A stretch of DNA of 64,000 nucleotides from Amphibacillus sediminis NBRC 103570 (GCF_001552275.1 NZ_BCQW01000002.1:124001-188000); one strand, 5' to 3'; shown: positions 8,545 through 18,345, numbered from the stretch's first letter. A program made the numbers and translations. The notes: a model not told the origin generated them from the letters alone.

Positions 8545-9573
8545 TTAAATTAAGCGAACACGACTTGTCTGCTTTAACTGTTCAATTGTTTCAACACCTA
8601 TACCAAACATTGCCATCTTAAGCTCTAATTCTCGCGTTGCCATCACGCTTAAAACAGCCTCCTCAGAGGTAATCGCTTCTTTTAAAATGGAACGAGCAAA
8701 TCCAACATGACTTGCACCAAGGGCGATAACTTTTGCTGCATCTACGCCTGTTTTCATACCTCCACTAGCTATGATCGGTTTATTCTCTACCCTCTTTTTC
8801 ACGTCTAACAAACATTCTAAGGTTGAATTACCCCAATCGACAAAAGCTTCAGCAGCTACCCTTCGAATAGGATCATGAGAACGCAGCTTTTCAACTTGGC
8901 TCCAAGATGTGCCCCCTGCACCAGCCACATCGATAAATTGTATGCCTACCTGACTCAACCGATAAGCGGTATCGCCATCAATTCCCCAACCCACTTCTTT
9001 AACGCCAACTGGTACATCAAGCTGCTGACATAATAGTTCTAATTTAGTTAGAAGTTGATGAAAATTAGTATCACCATTAGATTGAATAACCTCCTGAATC
9101 GAGTTGAGGTGGAGTACAAAGACATTTGCTCCTGTAATATCAAGAATTTGTTGACATTTTTCTGCTGTAAAACCATAGTTCAGCTGAACCGCACCTAAAT
9201 TGGCGATAATTGGAATGGTTGGTGCGTATTGTCGAATTTTAAAAGATTCACGGTAGCTTTTATTTTCAATAAGCGCACGCGTTGAGCCTAATGCGAACAC
9301 CCAGCCTCTTTGTTCGGCTGCAGTAGCAAGGTGGCGATTAATTTCAGCCGCTTGCTCCGTGCCCCCAGTCATTGAACTAATGAGAAATGGTGTTGCAATA
9401 GGTTGACCTAAAAAATTCGTTTGCAAACTAATCTGATCAAAGTTGATCTCTGGTAGAGCATTATGAATCAAACGCACGGATTCTAACCCAGAGGTAATGC
9501 CAACTCCAGTTACTTGGTCTGTTAAGCATAGCTCAATATGTTCCGCCTTACGCTTATTTATTTCATTTGACAT
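8545..9573 (-). CDS. fni: type 2 isopentenyl-diphosphate delta-isomerase (FMN-dependent)
   Basis: 342 residues. It interconverts isopentenyl and dimethylallyl diphosphate using FMN, NADPH and Mg2+. Family motifs are in order: NKRKAEHIE at the N-terminus, SSMTGG (flavin site), ALGSTRA, LHLNSIQE with GDTNF, KEVGWGI, DVAGAGGTSW, and ASGGMKTG for the flavin phosphate. It completes the mevalonate route whose kinases and decarboxylase lie at 23-26 kb; it is transcribed alone, with its own terminator. Start ATG 9573 follows AGGAG at seven bases; the in-frame ATG at 9588 overlaps that site. Confidence 0.93.
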   Translation of the reverse strand: MSNEINKRKAEHIELCLTDQVTGVGITSGLESVRLIHNALPEINFDQISLQTNFLGQPIATPFLISSMTGGTEQAAEINRHLATAAEQRGWVFALGSTRALIENKSYRESFKIRQYAPTIPIIANLGAVQLNYGFTAEKCQQILDITGANVFVLHLNSIQEVIQSNGDTNFHQLLTKLELLCQQLDVPVGVKEVGWGIDGDTAYRLSQVGIQFIDVAGAGGTSWSQVEKLRSHDPIRRVAAEAFVDWGNSTLECLLDVKKRVENKPIIASGGMKTGVDAAKVIALGASHVGFARSILKEAITSEEAVLSVMATRELELKMAMFGIGVETIEQLKQTSRVRLI

Positions 9574-9743
9574 GTCACTACTCCTCATATATTCGTTATT
9601 ATCAAACCAAAATATCTAATCACTTTCTAAGAGACAAATACTGAACCTGTTGATGATATGTAAGCTCTGTGTTGATTATCTCCATTATAATGACCTTATC
9701 CATTGAACGAAAGCAAGATGCTGTATAATATATTCGTTTGCAA

Positions 9744-9840
9744 ATGCGCCTTGGCGTATTTAATCCCCTCAAATGAAGTAGATATTTTCGTTCATCTCAC
9801 CACTTATACAAGGGGGGGCTTCTGCTGAATGAAGTTAAAA
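9744..9840 (+). repeat. family B dispersed repeat, internally deleted
   Basis: The left end ATGCGCCTTGGCGTATT is joined directly to the right half (TTCATCTCACCACTT... CTGAATGAAGTTAAA). The middle hairpins and the left inverted-repeat arm are gone. Confidence 0.8.
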
Positions 9841-9944
9841 CTAGTATACCCATTTGGGTTAATGTTTAGCTAATCTGGCAAATCTATATCATTAAGCTAA
9901 CTTATTTTAAGCATGCTATGATAAAATAAAGTTGTAGCCTGCGT

Positions 9945-10048
9945 TCAAACATGGCTCGTAAGGTCGACTTATGGAGTGTACGTCGATAAGTACACGAAAA
10001 GCGATCAAAAAACAAGCCAACAATGAGATGTGACGCTTATCATTTGGT
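9945..10048 (+). repeat. family C repeat upstream of pepT
   Basis: About 100 bp aligning to copies at 28271 and 56371. The best conserved core is AAGCCAACAATGAGATG near the right end. It ends about 40 bases before the pepT start. Confidence 0.55.
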
Positions 10049-10089
10049 GACAATTTGAACATCATCATATTTTAAATGGAGTGGAAAAA

Positions 10090-11325
10090 ATGAAACAAAA
10101 CCTAATTAATCGATTTACCTCGTATGTCAAAATTGATACACAATCAAATGAAGACAATCAAGATTGCCCATCTACGGAAGGACAATGGACATTGGCTCGT
10201 CAGTTAGTACAGGAGTTAAAAGACATCGGCATGGTGGATATAACGATTGACGACAGCTGCTATGTGATGGCAACTTTACCAGCGAATACAGACAAGCAAA
10301 CTGAAACAATTGGTTTTTTAGCACATTTAGATACAGCGACTGACTTTACCGGTAAGAACGTTAATCCACAAATAGTGGAAAATTATGATGGTAACGATCT
10401 AACTTTAAATAAAGAAAAGCAAATCACCTTAAAAACATCAGACTATCCAGAAATTAAAAAATACCAAGGTCACACCCTTATTACTACGGATGGGACAACG
10501 TTACTTGGTGCTGATAATAAAGCAGGTATTGCCGAAATTATTACAGCTATGGACTATTTGATCCAGCACCCAGAAATTAAACATGGCCCAATCCGAGTAG
10601 CGTTTACTCCTGATGAAGAAATTGGACGAGGGCCTCACCGCTTTAACGTTGAAGCATTTGATGCTGATTACGCTTATACGGTCGATGGGGGCCCATTAGG
10701 TGAGCTGCAATATGAAAGCTTTAATGCGGCCGCAGCAAAAGTCACCTTTTACGGTAACAATGTTCACCCTGGTACTGCTAAAAACAAAATGTTAAATTCA
10801 ATTAAATTAGCTATGGCGTTCAATGATCGTTTACCAGCTGAGCAAGCACCAGAGTTTACTGAAGGATATGAGGGCTTTTATCATTTACTATCCTTTAATG
10901 GAGATACAGAGAAGTCAACGCTTTACTATATTATCCGAGATCATGACAGAGAGAAATTCGAAGAAAAAAAGCAACGACTAAACAAAATCACTAAAGAGTT
11001 TAAACAAAAGTATGGTGATAAAGCTATTACTTTAAATTTAGCAGACCAATATTATAATATGAGAGAAAAGATTGAACCTGTTCATCATATTGTCGACATT
11101 GCGGCAGAAGCAATGGAGCAGCTTGATATTAAGCCAATTATTGAGCCAATTCGTGGTGGAACAGATGGATCTCAGTTGTCATTTAAGGGGTTGCCTACAC
11201 CAAATCTCTTCACAGGAGGAGAGAATTTCCATGGTAAGTATGAATATATTTCAGTAGAAAACATGGAAAAAGCAGTTATGACCATTGTACGTATAGCCCA
11301 ATTATTTGAACAACGCGGAAAATAA
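10090..11325 (+). CDS. pepT: peptidase T (tripeptide aminopeptidase)
   Basis: 411 residues, the usual length for PepT, a cytosolic M20-family di-zinc aminopeptidase that releases the N-terminal residue of tripeptides. Metal and catalytic motifs are visible: GFLAHLDTA (first His/Asp), [10 protein letters not shown] (bridging Asp), [10 protein letters not shown] (catalytic Glu and metal Glu), [10 protein letters not shown], and the late [12 protein letters not shown] His. The dimerisation lid domain lies between. ATG 10090 is eight bases after GGAG; GTG 10081 overlaps the site. Transcribed alone, with a family C element and a family B repeat upstream. Confidence 0.95.
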   Translation: MKQNLINRFTSYVKIDTQSNEDNQDCPSTEGQWTLARQLVQELKDIGMVDITIDDSCYVMATLPANTDKQTETIGFLAHLDTATDFTGKNVNPQIVENYDGNDLTLNKEKQITLKTSDYPEIKKYQGHTLITTDGTTLLGADNKAGIAEIITAMDYLIQHPEIKHGPIRVAFTPDEEIGRGPHRFNVEAFDADYAYTVDGGPLGELQYESFNAAAAKVTFYGNNVHPGTAKNKMLNSIKLAMAFNDRLPAEQAPEFTEGYEGFYHLLSFNGDTEKSTLYYIIRDHDREKFEEKKQRLNKITKEFKQKYGDKAITLNLADQYYNMREKIEPVHHIVDIAAEAMEQLDIKPIIEPIRGGTDGSQLSFKGLPTPNLFTGGENFHGKYEYISVENMEKAVMTIVRIAQLFEQRGK

Positions 11326-11336
11326 GGTTATCTTTT

Positions 11337-11405
11337 CATAAAGTGAAACTTCGTTCAGCGGGGGTTTCGACGCGTTGCGACACGCCCCCGCGAACTTAGT
11401 CAGCT
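11337..11405 (+). repeat. truncated family A repeat
   Basis: Only stem 1 and part of its insert remain. The arms GTTCAGCGGGGG and CCCCCGCGAAC carry a paired T-to-C/A-to-G change relative to other copies, so pairing is retained. Confidence 0.75.
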
Positions 11406-11554
11406 CAAAAAAAGAAACAAGCTTCGATCCGGGAGGTATAAGTGATCGGTATCTTTACAACTTAATTATTTACTAGCGAACTTGTATAGGAACTTGTATA
11501 GAAGTTTTTATTTTGGCTTAAATATTAACCAGTAAAAGAGCATTAACTTAACAA

Positions 11555-12085
11555 CTATTCAGCTCTCTGGAGTTTTCCTAATAAGTAGTCGATGTTAGCA
11601 TCTAGTTTTCTGAGGCGTTCAAGTGCGATTTGATCACTAATTTCTCGATAGTGATGCGCTCCACCCGCTTCTTCAACTTCCGTATCTGCCTGAGCGACAA
11701 TCTTCTGTAACGGTGTCAAACACAAGGAACCATCAGGCAAATAGGAATCGGTATGAAGTAAAATAGCTAATGCGATCGCCTTAGCATCTTTATGGTTTTC
11801 CCCTTGACGGATCAGCAGTTTATGAGCCCGTTCCGCCCCTTTAATTGCGTGTATATCGTTTTCTCTGTATTGCTTAAAATCCCACTTACCATCTTGGTAC
11901 CATTGATAATGACCAATATCGTGGAGGAAGCCTGCTTTGGCAGCATGATCTGGGTTTACGTTTGTTTGACTAGCAATTTTGACAGACCGCTCTGCAACAT
12001 CAATAGCATGGGCCATCCCTGAACGTTTGACATATTTTTGCACAATCGGATGTTGGTAAAGACTAACCAAGGTTACACGACGCAT
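11555..12085 (-). CDS. HD-domain phosphohydrolase
   Basis: 176 residues. The HD motif AGFLHDIGH, an upstream His (MAHAIDVAERS), LLHTD and QIVAQADTEVE-like Asp complete the usual metal ligands of the HD superfamily (phosphohydrolases of nucleotides or cyclic nucleotides). No second domain is present, so the substrate cannot be told. AAGGAGGTGG precedes the ATG at 12085; a TTG just before it is less likely. Monocistronic, divergent from queC. Confidence 0.75.
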   Translation of the reverse strand: MRRVTLVSLYQHPIVQKYVKRSGMAHAIDVAERSVKIASQTNVNPDHAAKAGFLHDIGHYQWYQDGKWDFKQYRENDIHAIKGAERAHKLLIRQGENHKDAKAIALAILLHTDSYLPDGSLCLTPLQKIVAQADTEVEEAGGAHHYREISDQIALERLRKLDANIDYLLGKLQRAE

Positions 12086-12104
12086 CAAACCACCTCCTTA
12101 TATT

Positions 12105-12435
12105 AACTTCCTGGTAAAGATATTGTTCTATAAAATAGCACATTCATCATTGATTTTCAAGCTAGTTGACTAAAAAACTGTCAAGGCGTTTCCTCATGAT
12201 TTGATGATATTTTCTCGTGATCGAATATGATAGAATGAAGAATATATTTTCTACTAGTTGGATGAAGTATGAGTAATATCTAGATGGGTTGTTCACTTAC
12301 TACTAGAAGGTTCGTGTTTGCGCTACTCGCATCATAACTATAGGCATACACTTCGTGGATAACCAACGCCAGCTTGAGCTGTTTGCTGCTAATCCAGCAT
12401 TTTTTATGTAGTTCAATTAAGATGAATAAGGATGG
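12105..12435 (+). other. long queC leader with terminator-like hairpin
   Basis: About 330 bases without a gene between the HD gene and queC. Near the end TGCTG/CAGCA (12384-12399) is followed by six T, resembling an attenuator, and GTTGG (about 12257) could pair with CCAAC (about 12362). I could not fit the preQ1-I consensus. A preQ1-responsive leader is expected for queC in bacilli but is not demonstrated here. Confidence 0.35.
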
Positions 12436-12441
12436 ATGATA

Positions 12442-13104
12442 ATGGATAAAGAAAAAGCAATTGTCGTTTTTAGTGGTGGGCAGGACAGTACAACCTGCTT
12501 ATTCTGGGCATTAAAAAAATTCGCTGACGTTGAAGTGATCACATTTGATTATAATCAACGTCATCAAGAAGAAATAAAGGTTGCTAAAGAGATTGCGGAA
12601 GAGTTAGGTGTTAAGCAAACCATCTTAAATATGGAGCTACTTAACCAACTCACACCAAACGCTTTAACACGCCAAGGTATTGAAATAAGTGAAGGAAAAG
12701 AAGGTCAGCTTCCTTCTACATTTGTGCCAGGGCGAAATTTATTATTCTTATCATTTGCTACTATTTATGCAAGTCAAGTAGGGGCCAAGCATATTATTAC
12801 AGGGGTATGTGAAACAGATTTTAGTGGTTACCCGGATTGTCGTGATATTTTTATTAAATCATTAAATGTGACTTTAAATTTATCAATGGACGAGCAATTT
12901 GTCATCCATACTCCACTTATGTGGCTCGATAAAAAGGCAACCTGGGCGTTAGCTGATCAGCTCAATGCATTTGAATTTGTCCGTGAGAAATCATTAACCT
13001 GCTATGAAGGTATACGTGGTTCAGGATGTGGAAAATGCCCTGCCTGTAAGCTTCGTCAACGGGGGTTGGATTTATTCTTGCAAGAAAGAACAGGATTAGG
13101 CTAG
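12442..13104 (+). CDS. queC: 7-cyano-7-deazaguanine (preQ0) synthase
   Basis: 220 residues. It converts carboxy-deazaguanine plus ammonia to preQ0 with ATP, in queuosine biosynthesis. The PP-loop [10 protein letters not shown] is at residues 11-20, FNxRHQ-like YNQRHQEEI follows, PGRNLLFL is present, and four cysteines near the C-terminus ([19 protein letters not shown]) form the zinc site. ATG 12442 has AAGGA at about nine bases; ATG 12436 is too close. queD, queE and queF are not adjacent, unlike B. subtilis, so the gene is separated from its pathway partners. Confidence 0.95.
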   Translation: MDKEKAIVVFSGGQDSTTCLFWALKKFADVEVITFDYNQRHQEEIKVAKEIAEELGVKQTILNMELLNQLTPNALTRQGIEISEGKEGQLPSTFVPGRNLLFLSFATIYASQVGAKHIITGVCETDFSGYPDCRDIFIKSLNVTLNLSMDEQFVIHTPLMWLDKKATWALADQLNAFEFVREKSLTCYEGIRGSGCGKCPACKLRQRGLDLFLQERTGLG

Positions 13105-13185
13105 ATTGCGTTGAGCTGATCCTTCACCATGATAAAATGACAAGTAATCATACAGTATCTCATACTCGTAAGCGAGGAATTTGCC

Positions 13186-13273
13186 TAGACTCCCTTTAAG
13201 AGGGCATTTAAAAATAGCATTCGACTTTTTTAAATGCCTATTTAATCTCACTGAAAAAGGAGTCTATCTTTTT
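13186..13273. terminator. bidirectional terminator between queC and the ROK gene
   Basis: Outer arms TAGACTCC/GGAGTCTA enclose an inner stem GGCATTTAAAAA/TTTTTTAAATGCC. The plus strand continues with TCTTTTTAG. It overlaps the stop codon of the convergent ROK gene. Confidence 0.75.
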
Positions 13274-14168
13274 AGTTCCCGTATGATTCATGCTGTAATA
13301 AAAAGTGATAGAGTGCACCATATAAGTTAGCTGCACTTCTAAAATGACAAGTTACGATATTTGGTGTTGCGATATGATGAGGATTAGCTGTTTTAATCGT
13401 TTCAACCGCTTTTTTTATACCTTCCAGAAAGACGGGTTGTACACTTATTCCTCCACCAATGGCAAAGATTTCTGGGTCGATAATATATTGTAGATTTAGA
13501 ATTTGACCAGCGACATGCTGACAAAAGCGCTCAAAAATTGCAACCGCTTCTGGATCTTGATTATTAATATATTCAAATACACCTACTCCATCATTTTCAG
13601 CTAATCCCTTAACTTTGGCAATTTTATTGACCATTTCAGCAGCGGAGCATGATTCACCAACAAATAGAGCCTTATTAGCTTGATGATCGTAGCTATCCAT
13701 AACATAGCTTTGCTCGCCAGCTTCGCGATTAGCACCTCGATGAAGCTTACCATCAATAATTAATCCACCACCCACACCTGTTCCGAATACTAGGACAACA
13801 CTATGTTTATAACCTTTCACACTACCTTGCCATTGTTCTGCCAATGCTGCACATTTCCCATCATTCTCAATCGAAACAGGTACGCCACAGCTTTCGGTTA
13901 ACATCGTGACAAGATTTTTCCTATGTAAGTATTTCAAAGCACCACCATAATAGACGATACCTGTATCCACATCTATTGTTCCTGGACAGCTAATGGCAAT
14001 CCCTTTGATGTTAGGCGCTGACTCCTTAAACACATCGCTCATTTGTTGGACTAAATCCTCCGCGCTTTGATAAGGGGTAGGAAATTTACCCTCATCTATT
14101 TGCTCGCCTGACCGGGTCATCATTGCATATTTAACAAAAGTCCCACCTATATCAAAAACCAAATACAT
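13272..14168 (-). CDS. ROK family sugar kinase (BglK-like)
   Basis: 298 residues. The N-terminal ATP/phosphate loop VFDIGGTFVKYAM, SCPGTIDVDTG, the sugar-site motif ENDGKCAALAE (ENDxxxAALAE-type) and FGTGVGGGLIIDG are all present, while no helix-turn-helix precedes them, so it is a kinase rather than a XylR-type repressor. It lacks the Cys-rich zinc motif of glucokinases in the ROK family and ends like beta-glucoside or amino-sugar kinases. The exact substrate is open. GGAG lies eight bases before ATG 14168; the frame to 14213 is an upstream extension. Confidence 0.8.
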   Translation of the reverse strand: MYLVFDIGGTFVKYAMMTRSGEQIDEGKFPTPYQSAEDLVQQMSDVFKESAPNIKGIAISCPGTIDVDTGIVYYGGALKYLHRKNLVTMLTESCGVPVSIENDGKCAALAEQWQGSVKGYKHSVVLVFGTGVGGGLIIDGKLHRGANREAGEQSYVMDSYDHQANKALFVGESCSAAEMVNKIAKVKGLAENDGVGVFEYINNQDPEAVAIFERFCQHVAGQILNLQYIIDPEIFAIGGGISVQPVFLEGIKKAVETIKTANPHHIATPNIVTCHFRSAANLYGALYHFLLQHESYGN

Positions 14169-14264
14169 ACTAACAGCTCCATTCGTTTTACATTTCTTTT
14201 CTTCATTATACAAGCGCTTTCAGTTTTTTTGTAGTGTTATCTCTAACTCTCTTATTATAATATT

Positions 14265-14408
14265 TTTATCGCAGTGTAACTGGCGATTGGTTCAACTAAC
14301 GTTAGTGGGGGAGAGTGGAAGCCTGACTATTTCGTGACGTCGTGTCGCAACATCTGCACGAGCACATCCTATGCGTCGACCCCCCCGCTGAACGAAGCCT
14401 CACTTTAT
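14265..14408 (-). repeat. family A repeat lacking the right-hand stems
   Basis: Runs from TTTATCGCAGTGTAAC to GAAGCCTCACTTTAT, but the segment with stem 2 and stem 3 (about 100 bases) is missing while the stem 1 insert is retained. The end points match the boundaries of paired segments. Confidence 0.85.
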
Positions 14409-14420
14409 ATTTTTAAAATT

Positions 14421-14458
14421 AAACGACCTTAACTTTATAGTAAAAGCAAAGGTCGTTT
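14421..14458 (-). terminator. probable terminator of the lnrLMN-like operon
   Basis: AAACGACCTT pairs with AAGGTCGTTT, followed on the minus strand by a T-rich run. It is about 45 bases beyond the last permease gene. Confidence 0.65.
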
Positions 14459-14503
14459 ACAAATGTTATTAAATACCACTGTTGATTGAATAGCCTTGAT
14501 AGC

Positions 14504-15580
14504 TTAGTTTGTTCTCTCCATTAAATTAATCCCAATCCCCATAAATAATACACCCATTAAGAGTAAAATCGAAATCGGTTGAATAATGTCTGTTAGGCCA
14601 CTTCCATACAAGATGGCATCCTTTAATGCCTCTATCCCATAGAAGATCGGGACAACCTTCGATAAAGCAAGTAAAAAATTATTACTCACCAGCTCAATTG
14701 GCCAAAATGCACCACCCAACATTGCGGTTGCCGTTGAAATGATTGGAATGATCGCCTGTAGCTGTTGTGGTGATTGAACGAGACCACTCACAAGCACACC
14801 TAAAGCAACAATGGTAAAGACATATGTCGCTAACAGGATGATGATCGCCCAATACTGATCACCAAAATCGTATCCCATAAAGTAATGAAAGATAAAAAAG
14901 CACAAACCAACTTGCGTCAAACCTAGTAGAAAATAATGGAGTATTTGTCCAAGATAAATTTGTGTCTTTTTTAACGGTGAGAAAATGAGTCGATTCCATG
15001 TACCAGAACGCTTCTCAATCACAATATTACTGACACTAAATAAGAGGGTATACATGACAAAGTAAAGGGTCATCCCTACGAGTACCTGAATACCAGCTTC
15101 TTGTCCAGCTGTTGAATCCCCACTTAACGCAGATATTTCTGTTTCAATATAATTTTGATGCTCTACATTAGCATCAGGGAATTGCTCAGTCACTTCAGCT
15201 AATCTAAGTTCAGTGCGATAAATGTTTTCAACATGTTGGTTAACAGGCATCAGGAATTGGGAATTTTGTCCAACTAAAAATCGGTAGTTTAACTCCTCTA
15301 ATTCAAGTGCAAAACTAAGTTGATTATTCCTTATCAATCTCTCAATCTCGTCACGATTATGCCATTCAAATTGATAAGCATCAGATTGGTTGAGCTGCTC
15401 TAACCATGGCTCAGCTTCATCCTCCGTCATTTGATCACTAAACGTTCTAATCGTAATGATTTGACTATCTTGATTTCCTGCAAGGAAAAACACAAAGATC
15501 AATGTTAGACCAAAAAAGGATAAGACAATAAGTGGCTCTCGGATAAGACGTAACCATTGTAAATTATGAACAGGTAGCAT
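14504..15580 (-). CDS. lnrN: ABC-2 type exporter permease, LnrN-like
   Basis: About 358 residues: one N-terminal membrane anchor, a large extracellular domain of about 130 residues, then five to six C-terminal membrane segments with NIVIEKRSGTWNRL at the cytoplasmic coupling loop, as in ABC-2 exporters. The start is ATG 15580, with AAGGAGG upstream and a TAATG overlap with the preceding permease gene, implying translational coupling. The longer frame to 15646 is spurious. Position and order match B. subtilis lnrN (yfiN), part of the linearmycin-resistance exporter; the gene symbol is by synteny. Confidence 0.8.
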   Translation of the reverse strand: MLPVHNLQWLRLIREPLIVLSFFGLTLIFVFFLAGNQDSQIITIRTFSDQMTEDEAEPWLEQLNQSDAYQFEWHNRDEIERLIRNNQLSFALELEELNYRFLVGQNSQFLMPVNQHVENIYRTELRLAEVTEQFPDANVEHQNYIETEISALSGDSTAGQEAGIQVLVGMTLYFVMYTLLFSVSNIVIEKRSGTWNRLIFSPLKKTQIYLGQILHYFLLGLTQVGLCFFIFHYFMGYDFGDQYWAIIILLATYVFTIVALGVLVSGLVQSPQQLQAIIPIISTATAMLGGAFWPIELVSNNFLLALSKVVPIFYGIEALKDAILYGSGLTDIIQPISILLLMGVLFMGIGINLMERTN

Positions 15581-16854
15581 TAAGTCAACCTCCTTTTCGG
15601 AAAAATAGCAACTGCAAGAAGGATAAATAATATCGCCATCCCGCATACACGATAAAGCATTGGTAATATTTCAGAGATCTCGAACCCTTGAATCATTTGT
15701 AAATATGCTGTCATGATAGCACCATTAGGCGTCCAGTTACCCAGTTCTCTGATAAATGGGGAGATCTGTTCAACTGGAGTAAAGCTACCACCGACAAAAG
15801 CAAAGAGTGTAATGACACCACCAGAAAAAATTCCAGAGACCGTATCATTATTAAACCGTAAGGCAATAGACGTAATAAGCATTGCCAAAGTACTCACTGT
15901 CGCAGAAAATACAAACGTGATAAGGCCTATGACTAACCAAAACTCTACATTTTTATTCTCAAATGTCTGGAATAATAAATGAGATACACTAAACAGTATG
16001 GCCAACTGTAAGAACGTTAGAAAAATCGCCGAAGTAAATTTACCAAAAAGATAGCGTAACGGAGTTTCACCAGTAATCATTAAGCGCGCAAATACATGTG
16101 ATTTTTTTTCCTTAAAGGCATTGGCTGAAACTGTACTAGCAACATATAAAGCAAACATAACAGCCATACCAATGGTATAGTATTGAAATGCCGAAACAGG
16201 ATCTTGCATGCTAATGCTGACTGTCTCACCGAATGAAACGGTATCTAAGTCTGTTTGCACAGCAGCTCCTTCGGTAGCTTGAATAATAGATGTTTCAAAG
16301 TTAAAATGATCATTAAAATTCTGAACAATGTTCTCAACAATTCCTGCCTGAATTTGTTCTTTATTCTGGACAACAAGCTCAACTTTAGACCCTGTTCCTT
16401 CATCTAAATAAAGGGCAGATAAAAGATGATAAGAGAACTGCTCAGGAATGATAACAATTGCCGCTATTTCTTCTTCCTCTAAAGCCAACATCGCTGATTC
16501 TTTATCATAATCCGTTGAAACAGCTAATATATCATCCAAATCAGGATCTGTTAAAAAATTTATAAATGATGTTGCTGGATCTGTATCTTCAATATTAGCT
16601 ATTAAATCAGCTACTATCTCATTAGGTATGCCTTGATCTCGCAAATCGACCTCTAAATCAAGGATCGCTTGATCGATGTCCTGTTCATTAACGAGTGCAA
16701 CCGGAATCTCCTCTATCCCATTTGTGCCTGACATTAGGTCCCCTAATGCAAAACCTAAAATAGCAATAAGGATAAAAGGCATAATGAGTAGCACTAACAC
16801 CTCAGATCGATCACGTGAAATTGTTAAAAAATCTTTTTTGATCACATTCCACAT
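15580..16854 (-). CDS. lnrM: ABC-2 type exporter permease, LnrM-like
   Basis: 424 residues with an N-terminal membrane anchor (VLVLLIMPFILIAILGFALG), a long extracellular domain and five to six C-terminal membrane segments. NAFKEKKSHVFARLMITGETP forms the cytoplasmic coupling motif. With LnrL and LnrN it would form an exporter for amphipathic or polyene-type antibiotics. The start ATG follows an AGGGGGA site. It overlaps the next gene by one base (TAATG) and lies 13 bases after the ATPase gene, so all three are one unit. Confidence 0.8.
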   Translation of the reverse strand: MWNVIKKDFLTISRDRSEVLVLLIMPFILIAILGFALGDLMSGTNGIEEIPVALVNEQDIDQAILDLEVDLRDQGIPNEIVADLIANIEDTDPATSFINFLTDPDLDDILAVSTDYDKESAMLALEEEEIAAIVIIPEQFSYHLLSALYLDEGTGSKVELVVQNKEQIQAGIVENIVQNFNDHFNFETSIIQATEGAAVQTDLDTVSFGETVSISMQDPVSAFQYYTIGMAVMFALYVASTVSANAFKEKKSHVFARLMITGETPLRYLFGKFTSAIFLTFLQLAILFSVSHLLFQTFENKNVEFWLVIGLITFVFSATVSTLAMLITSIALRFNNDTVSGIFSGGVITLFAFVGGSFTPVEQISPFIRELGNWTPNGAIMTAYLQMIQGFEISEILPMLYRVCGMAILFILLAVAIFPKRRLT

Positions 16855-16867
16855 AAGTAAGTCCCCC

Positions 16868-17800
16868 TTAGTCCCTCAATTTACGCCCGGTTAGATGAAG
16901 AAAAACATCCTCTAGCGTTGGTGTCTGGACATGTAGACCCATTAACTTTACACCAGCCTCTTCAGTAGCTCGAAATACGTCAGTAAAGATATTTTCTCCT
17001 TTTGGCGCAATGACCTTAAATCCTTTTTCAACCTCGGTCACTTTTTGTATTGATGGGAGAGAAGCGATCTGATTCGCAAGTGCATTTGTTTTATGTTGTA
17101 CCTCAACAAGAACCGTCTCCTCACCAGATAAAATACTCTTTAATTCATCCTTTGTCCCGGAAGCAATAACCTTGCCATGGTCCATAATGTAAATGCGATC
17201 ACATAATCGCTCAACTTCTTCCATGTAATGACTTGTGTATAAAACAGTCATGCCTTTCTCTTGGTTGAGCTGTCGTACCATTTCTAAGATATAGTTTCTT
17301 GATTGCGGATCAATCCCTACCGTTGGCTCATCCATAATCAATAATTCAGGTTGATGCATAAGCGCAACCGCAATATTGATCCGACGTTTCATACCGCCAG
17401 AATAGCCTTTAATCTTTTCCTTTTTTCTTTCCTTTAATCCTACGAGCTCTAGTACTTCTTCAACCTTGTTATCTAATTTTTTCCCCGACAAACCATACAC
17501 CCTACCGAAAAATTTCATATTCTCATAGGCGGTTAATTCTTCATAAAGGGCGATTTCCTGAGGAACAACACCTAAAATCGGCCTAACTAAATCAGGCTGC
17601 TTTAAGATACTCTTCCCCTTAAAACGGACATCTCCATCTGATGGTCTAATTAAGGTTGACATCATTGAGATAGTCGTGGATTTACCTGCTCCATTTGGCC
17701 CTAACAACCCAATGGACTCACCACTATCTAAATATAAGTTAACCCCATCAACAGCCTTTTTTGATTTGTACACTTTACTTAGATTTTCTACTTCTAACAT
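16868..17800 (-). CDS. lnrL: ABC exporter ATP-binding protein, LnrL-like
   Basis: 310 residues: Walker A GPNGAGKST, Q-loop VVPQEIALYEELTA, signature YSGGMKRR, Walker B LLIMDEP and switch region YTSHYMEEVE. The C-terminal DUF4162-like region and the final RKLRD match drug-exporter (DrrA-type) ATPases. It energises the two permeases encoded immediately downstream. AGGAGG precedes the ATG. The upstream two-component pair lies beyond a terminator and two repeats, so separate promoters are expected, consistent with LnrK-type activation of lnrLMN. Confidence 0.88.
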   Translation of the reverse strand: MLEVENLSKVYKSKKAVDGVNLYLDSGESIGLLGPNGAGKSTTISMMSTLIRPSDGDVRFKGKSILKQPDLVRPILGVVPQEIALYEELTAYENMKFFGRVYGLSGKKLDNKVEEVLELVGLKERKKEKIKGYSGGMKRRINIAVALMHQPELLIMDEPTVGIDPQSRNYILEMVRQLNQEKGMTVLYTSHYMEEVERLCDRIYIMDHGKVIASGTKDELKSILSGEETVLVEVQHKTNALANQIASLPSIQKVTEVEKGFKVIAPKGENIFTDVFRATEEAGVKLMGLHVQTPTLEDVFLHLTGRKLRD

Positions 17801-17892
17801 AGTAAAATCCCTCCTTATTAACTGTATTACAGAACTAATCTTTGCTTAAACTCTGTGTTCAATAAAATTCCCAAGCTAGCGTCATGGTCATG

Positions 17893-18070
17893 ATAAAGTG
17901 AAACTTTGTTCAGTGGAGGTTTTTTCCACCCCCACTGAACGTTAGTTGAACCAATCGGCCCGTTACTGGCTGTTGGTCTCCCACTTCCCTTATTTCTTAA
18001 AGTGGAGGTCTTACAAAAGCCCTTCGATGGGGCGAGTAATCGCGGCCCCAGCCAGTTACACTGCGATAAA
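17893..18070 (+). repeat. short family A repeat lacking the stem 1 insert
   Basis: Begins ATAAAGTGAAAC and ends ACTGCGATAAA. Stem 1 closes on an eight-base loop instead of the usual 70-base insert; stems 2 and 3 are intact. Confidence 0.88.
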
Positions 18071-18121
18071 AGCTTAACGAAAAAACAAGCTAACACGACT
18101 TTCTATCATTTGATAACTCAG

Positions 18122-18313
18122 TCAAATACACCTTGGCGTATTTGACCCAAATTTTATCGAGCCTCGCTTGATAATTCTCGACCAAAATCTGTGGCTAACT
18201 GCCGAAGGCTAACTTAATTCAGGACAGGGTTTTAACCCCCCACTTAATGAAAGACTCATAGGGATTCATCTCACCATTTATAGAAGTGAAAGACTTCTGC
18301 TCAATGAAACAAA
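18122..18313 (+). repeat. family B repeat
   Basis: Full-length layout: the CACCTTGGCGTATTTG end, the TTATCGAGC hairpin, the GCCGAAGGC segment, a GGGTTTTAACCCC hairpin, CCATTTatagAAGTGA and the TTCTGCTCAATGAA end. The arms are more diverged than in other copies. Confidence 0.8.
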
Positions 18314-18345
18314 ACAGCATGGTTAGATTATCTATCCTCATCCTA

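Noticed and set aside
11477-11502. Tandem GAACTTGTATAG direct repeat
   Set aside because: Two 12-base units only, in an AT-rich gap; no evidence for function.
13272-14168. ROK protein as XylR repressor
   Set aside because: No helix-turn-helix in front of the kinase domain and far from the xyl genes.
17827-18096. 89-codon minus-strand frame
   Set aside because: Runs through the family A copy; no start signals.
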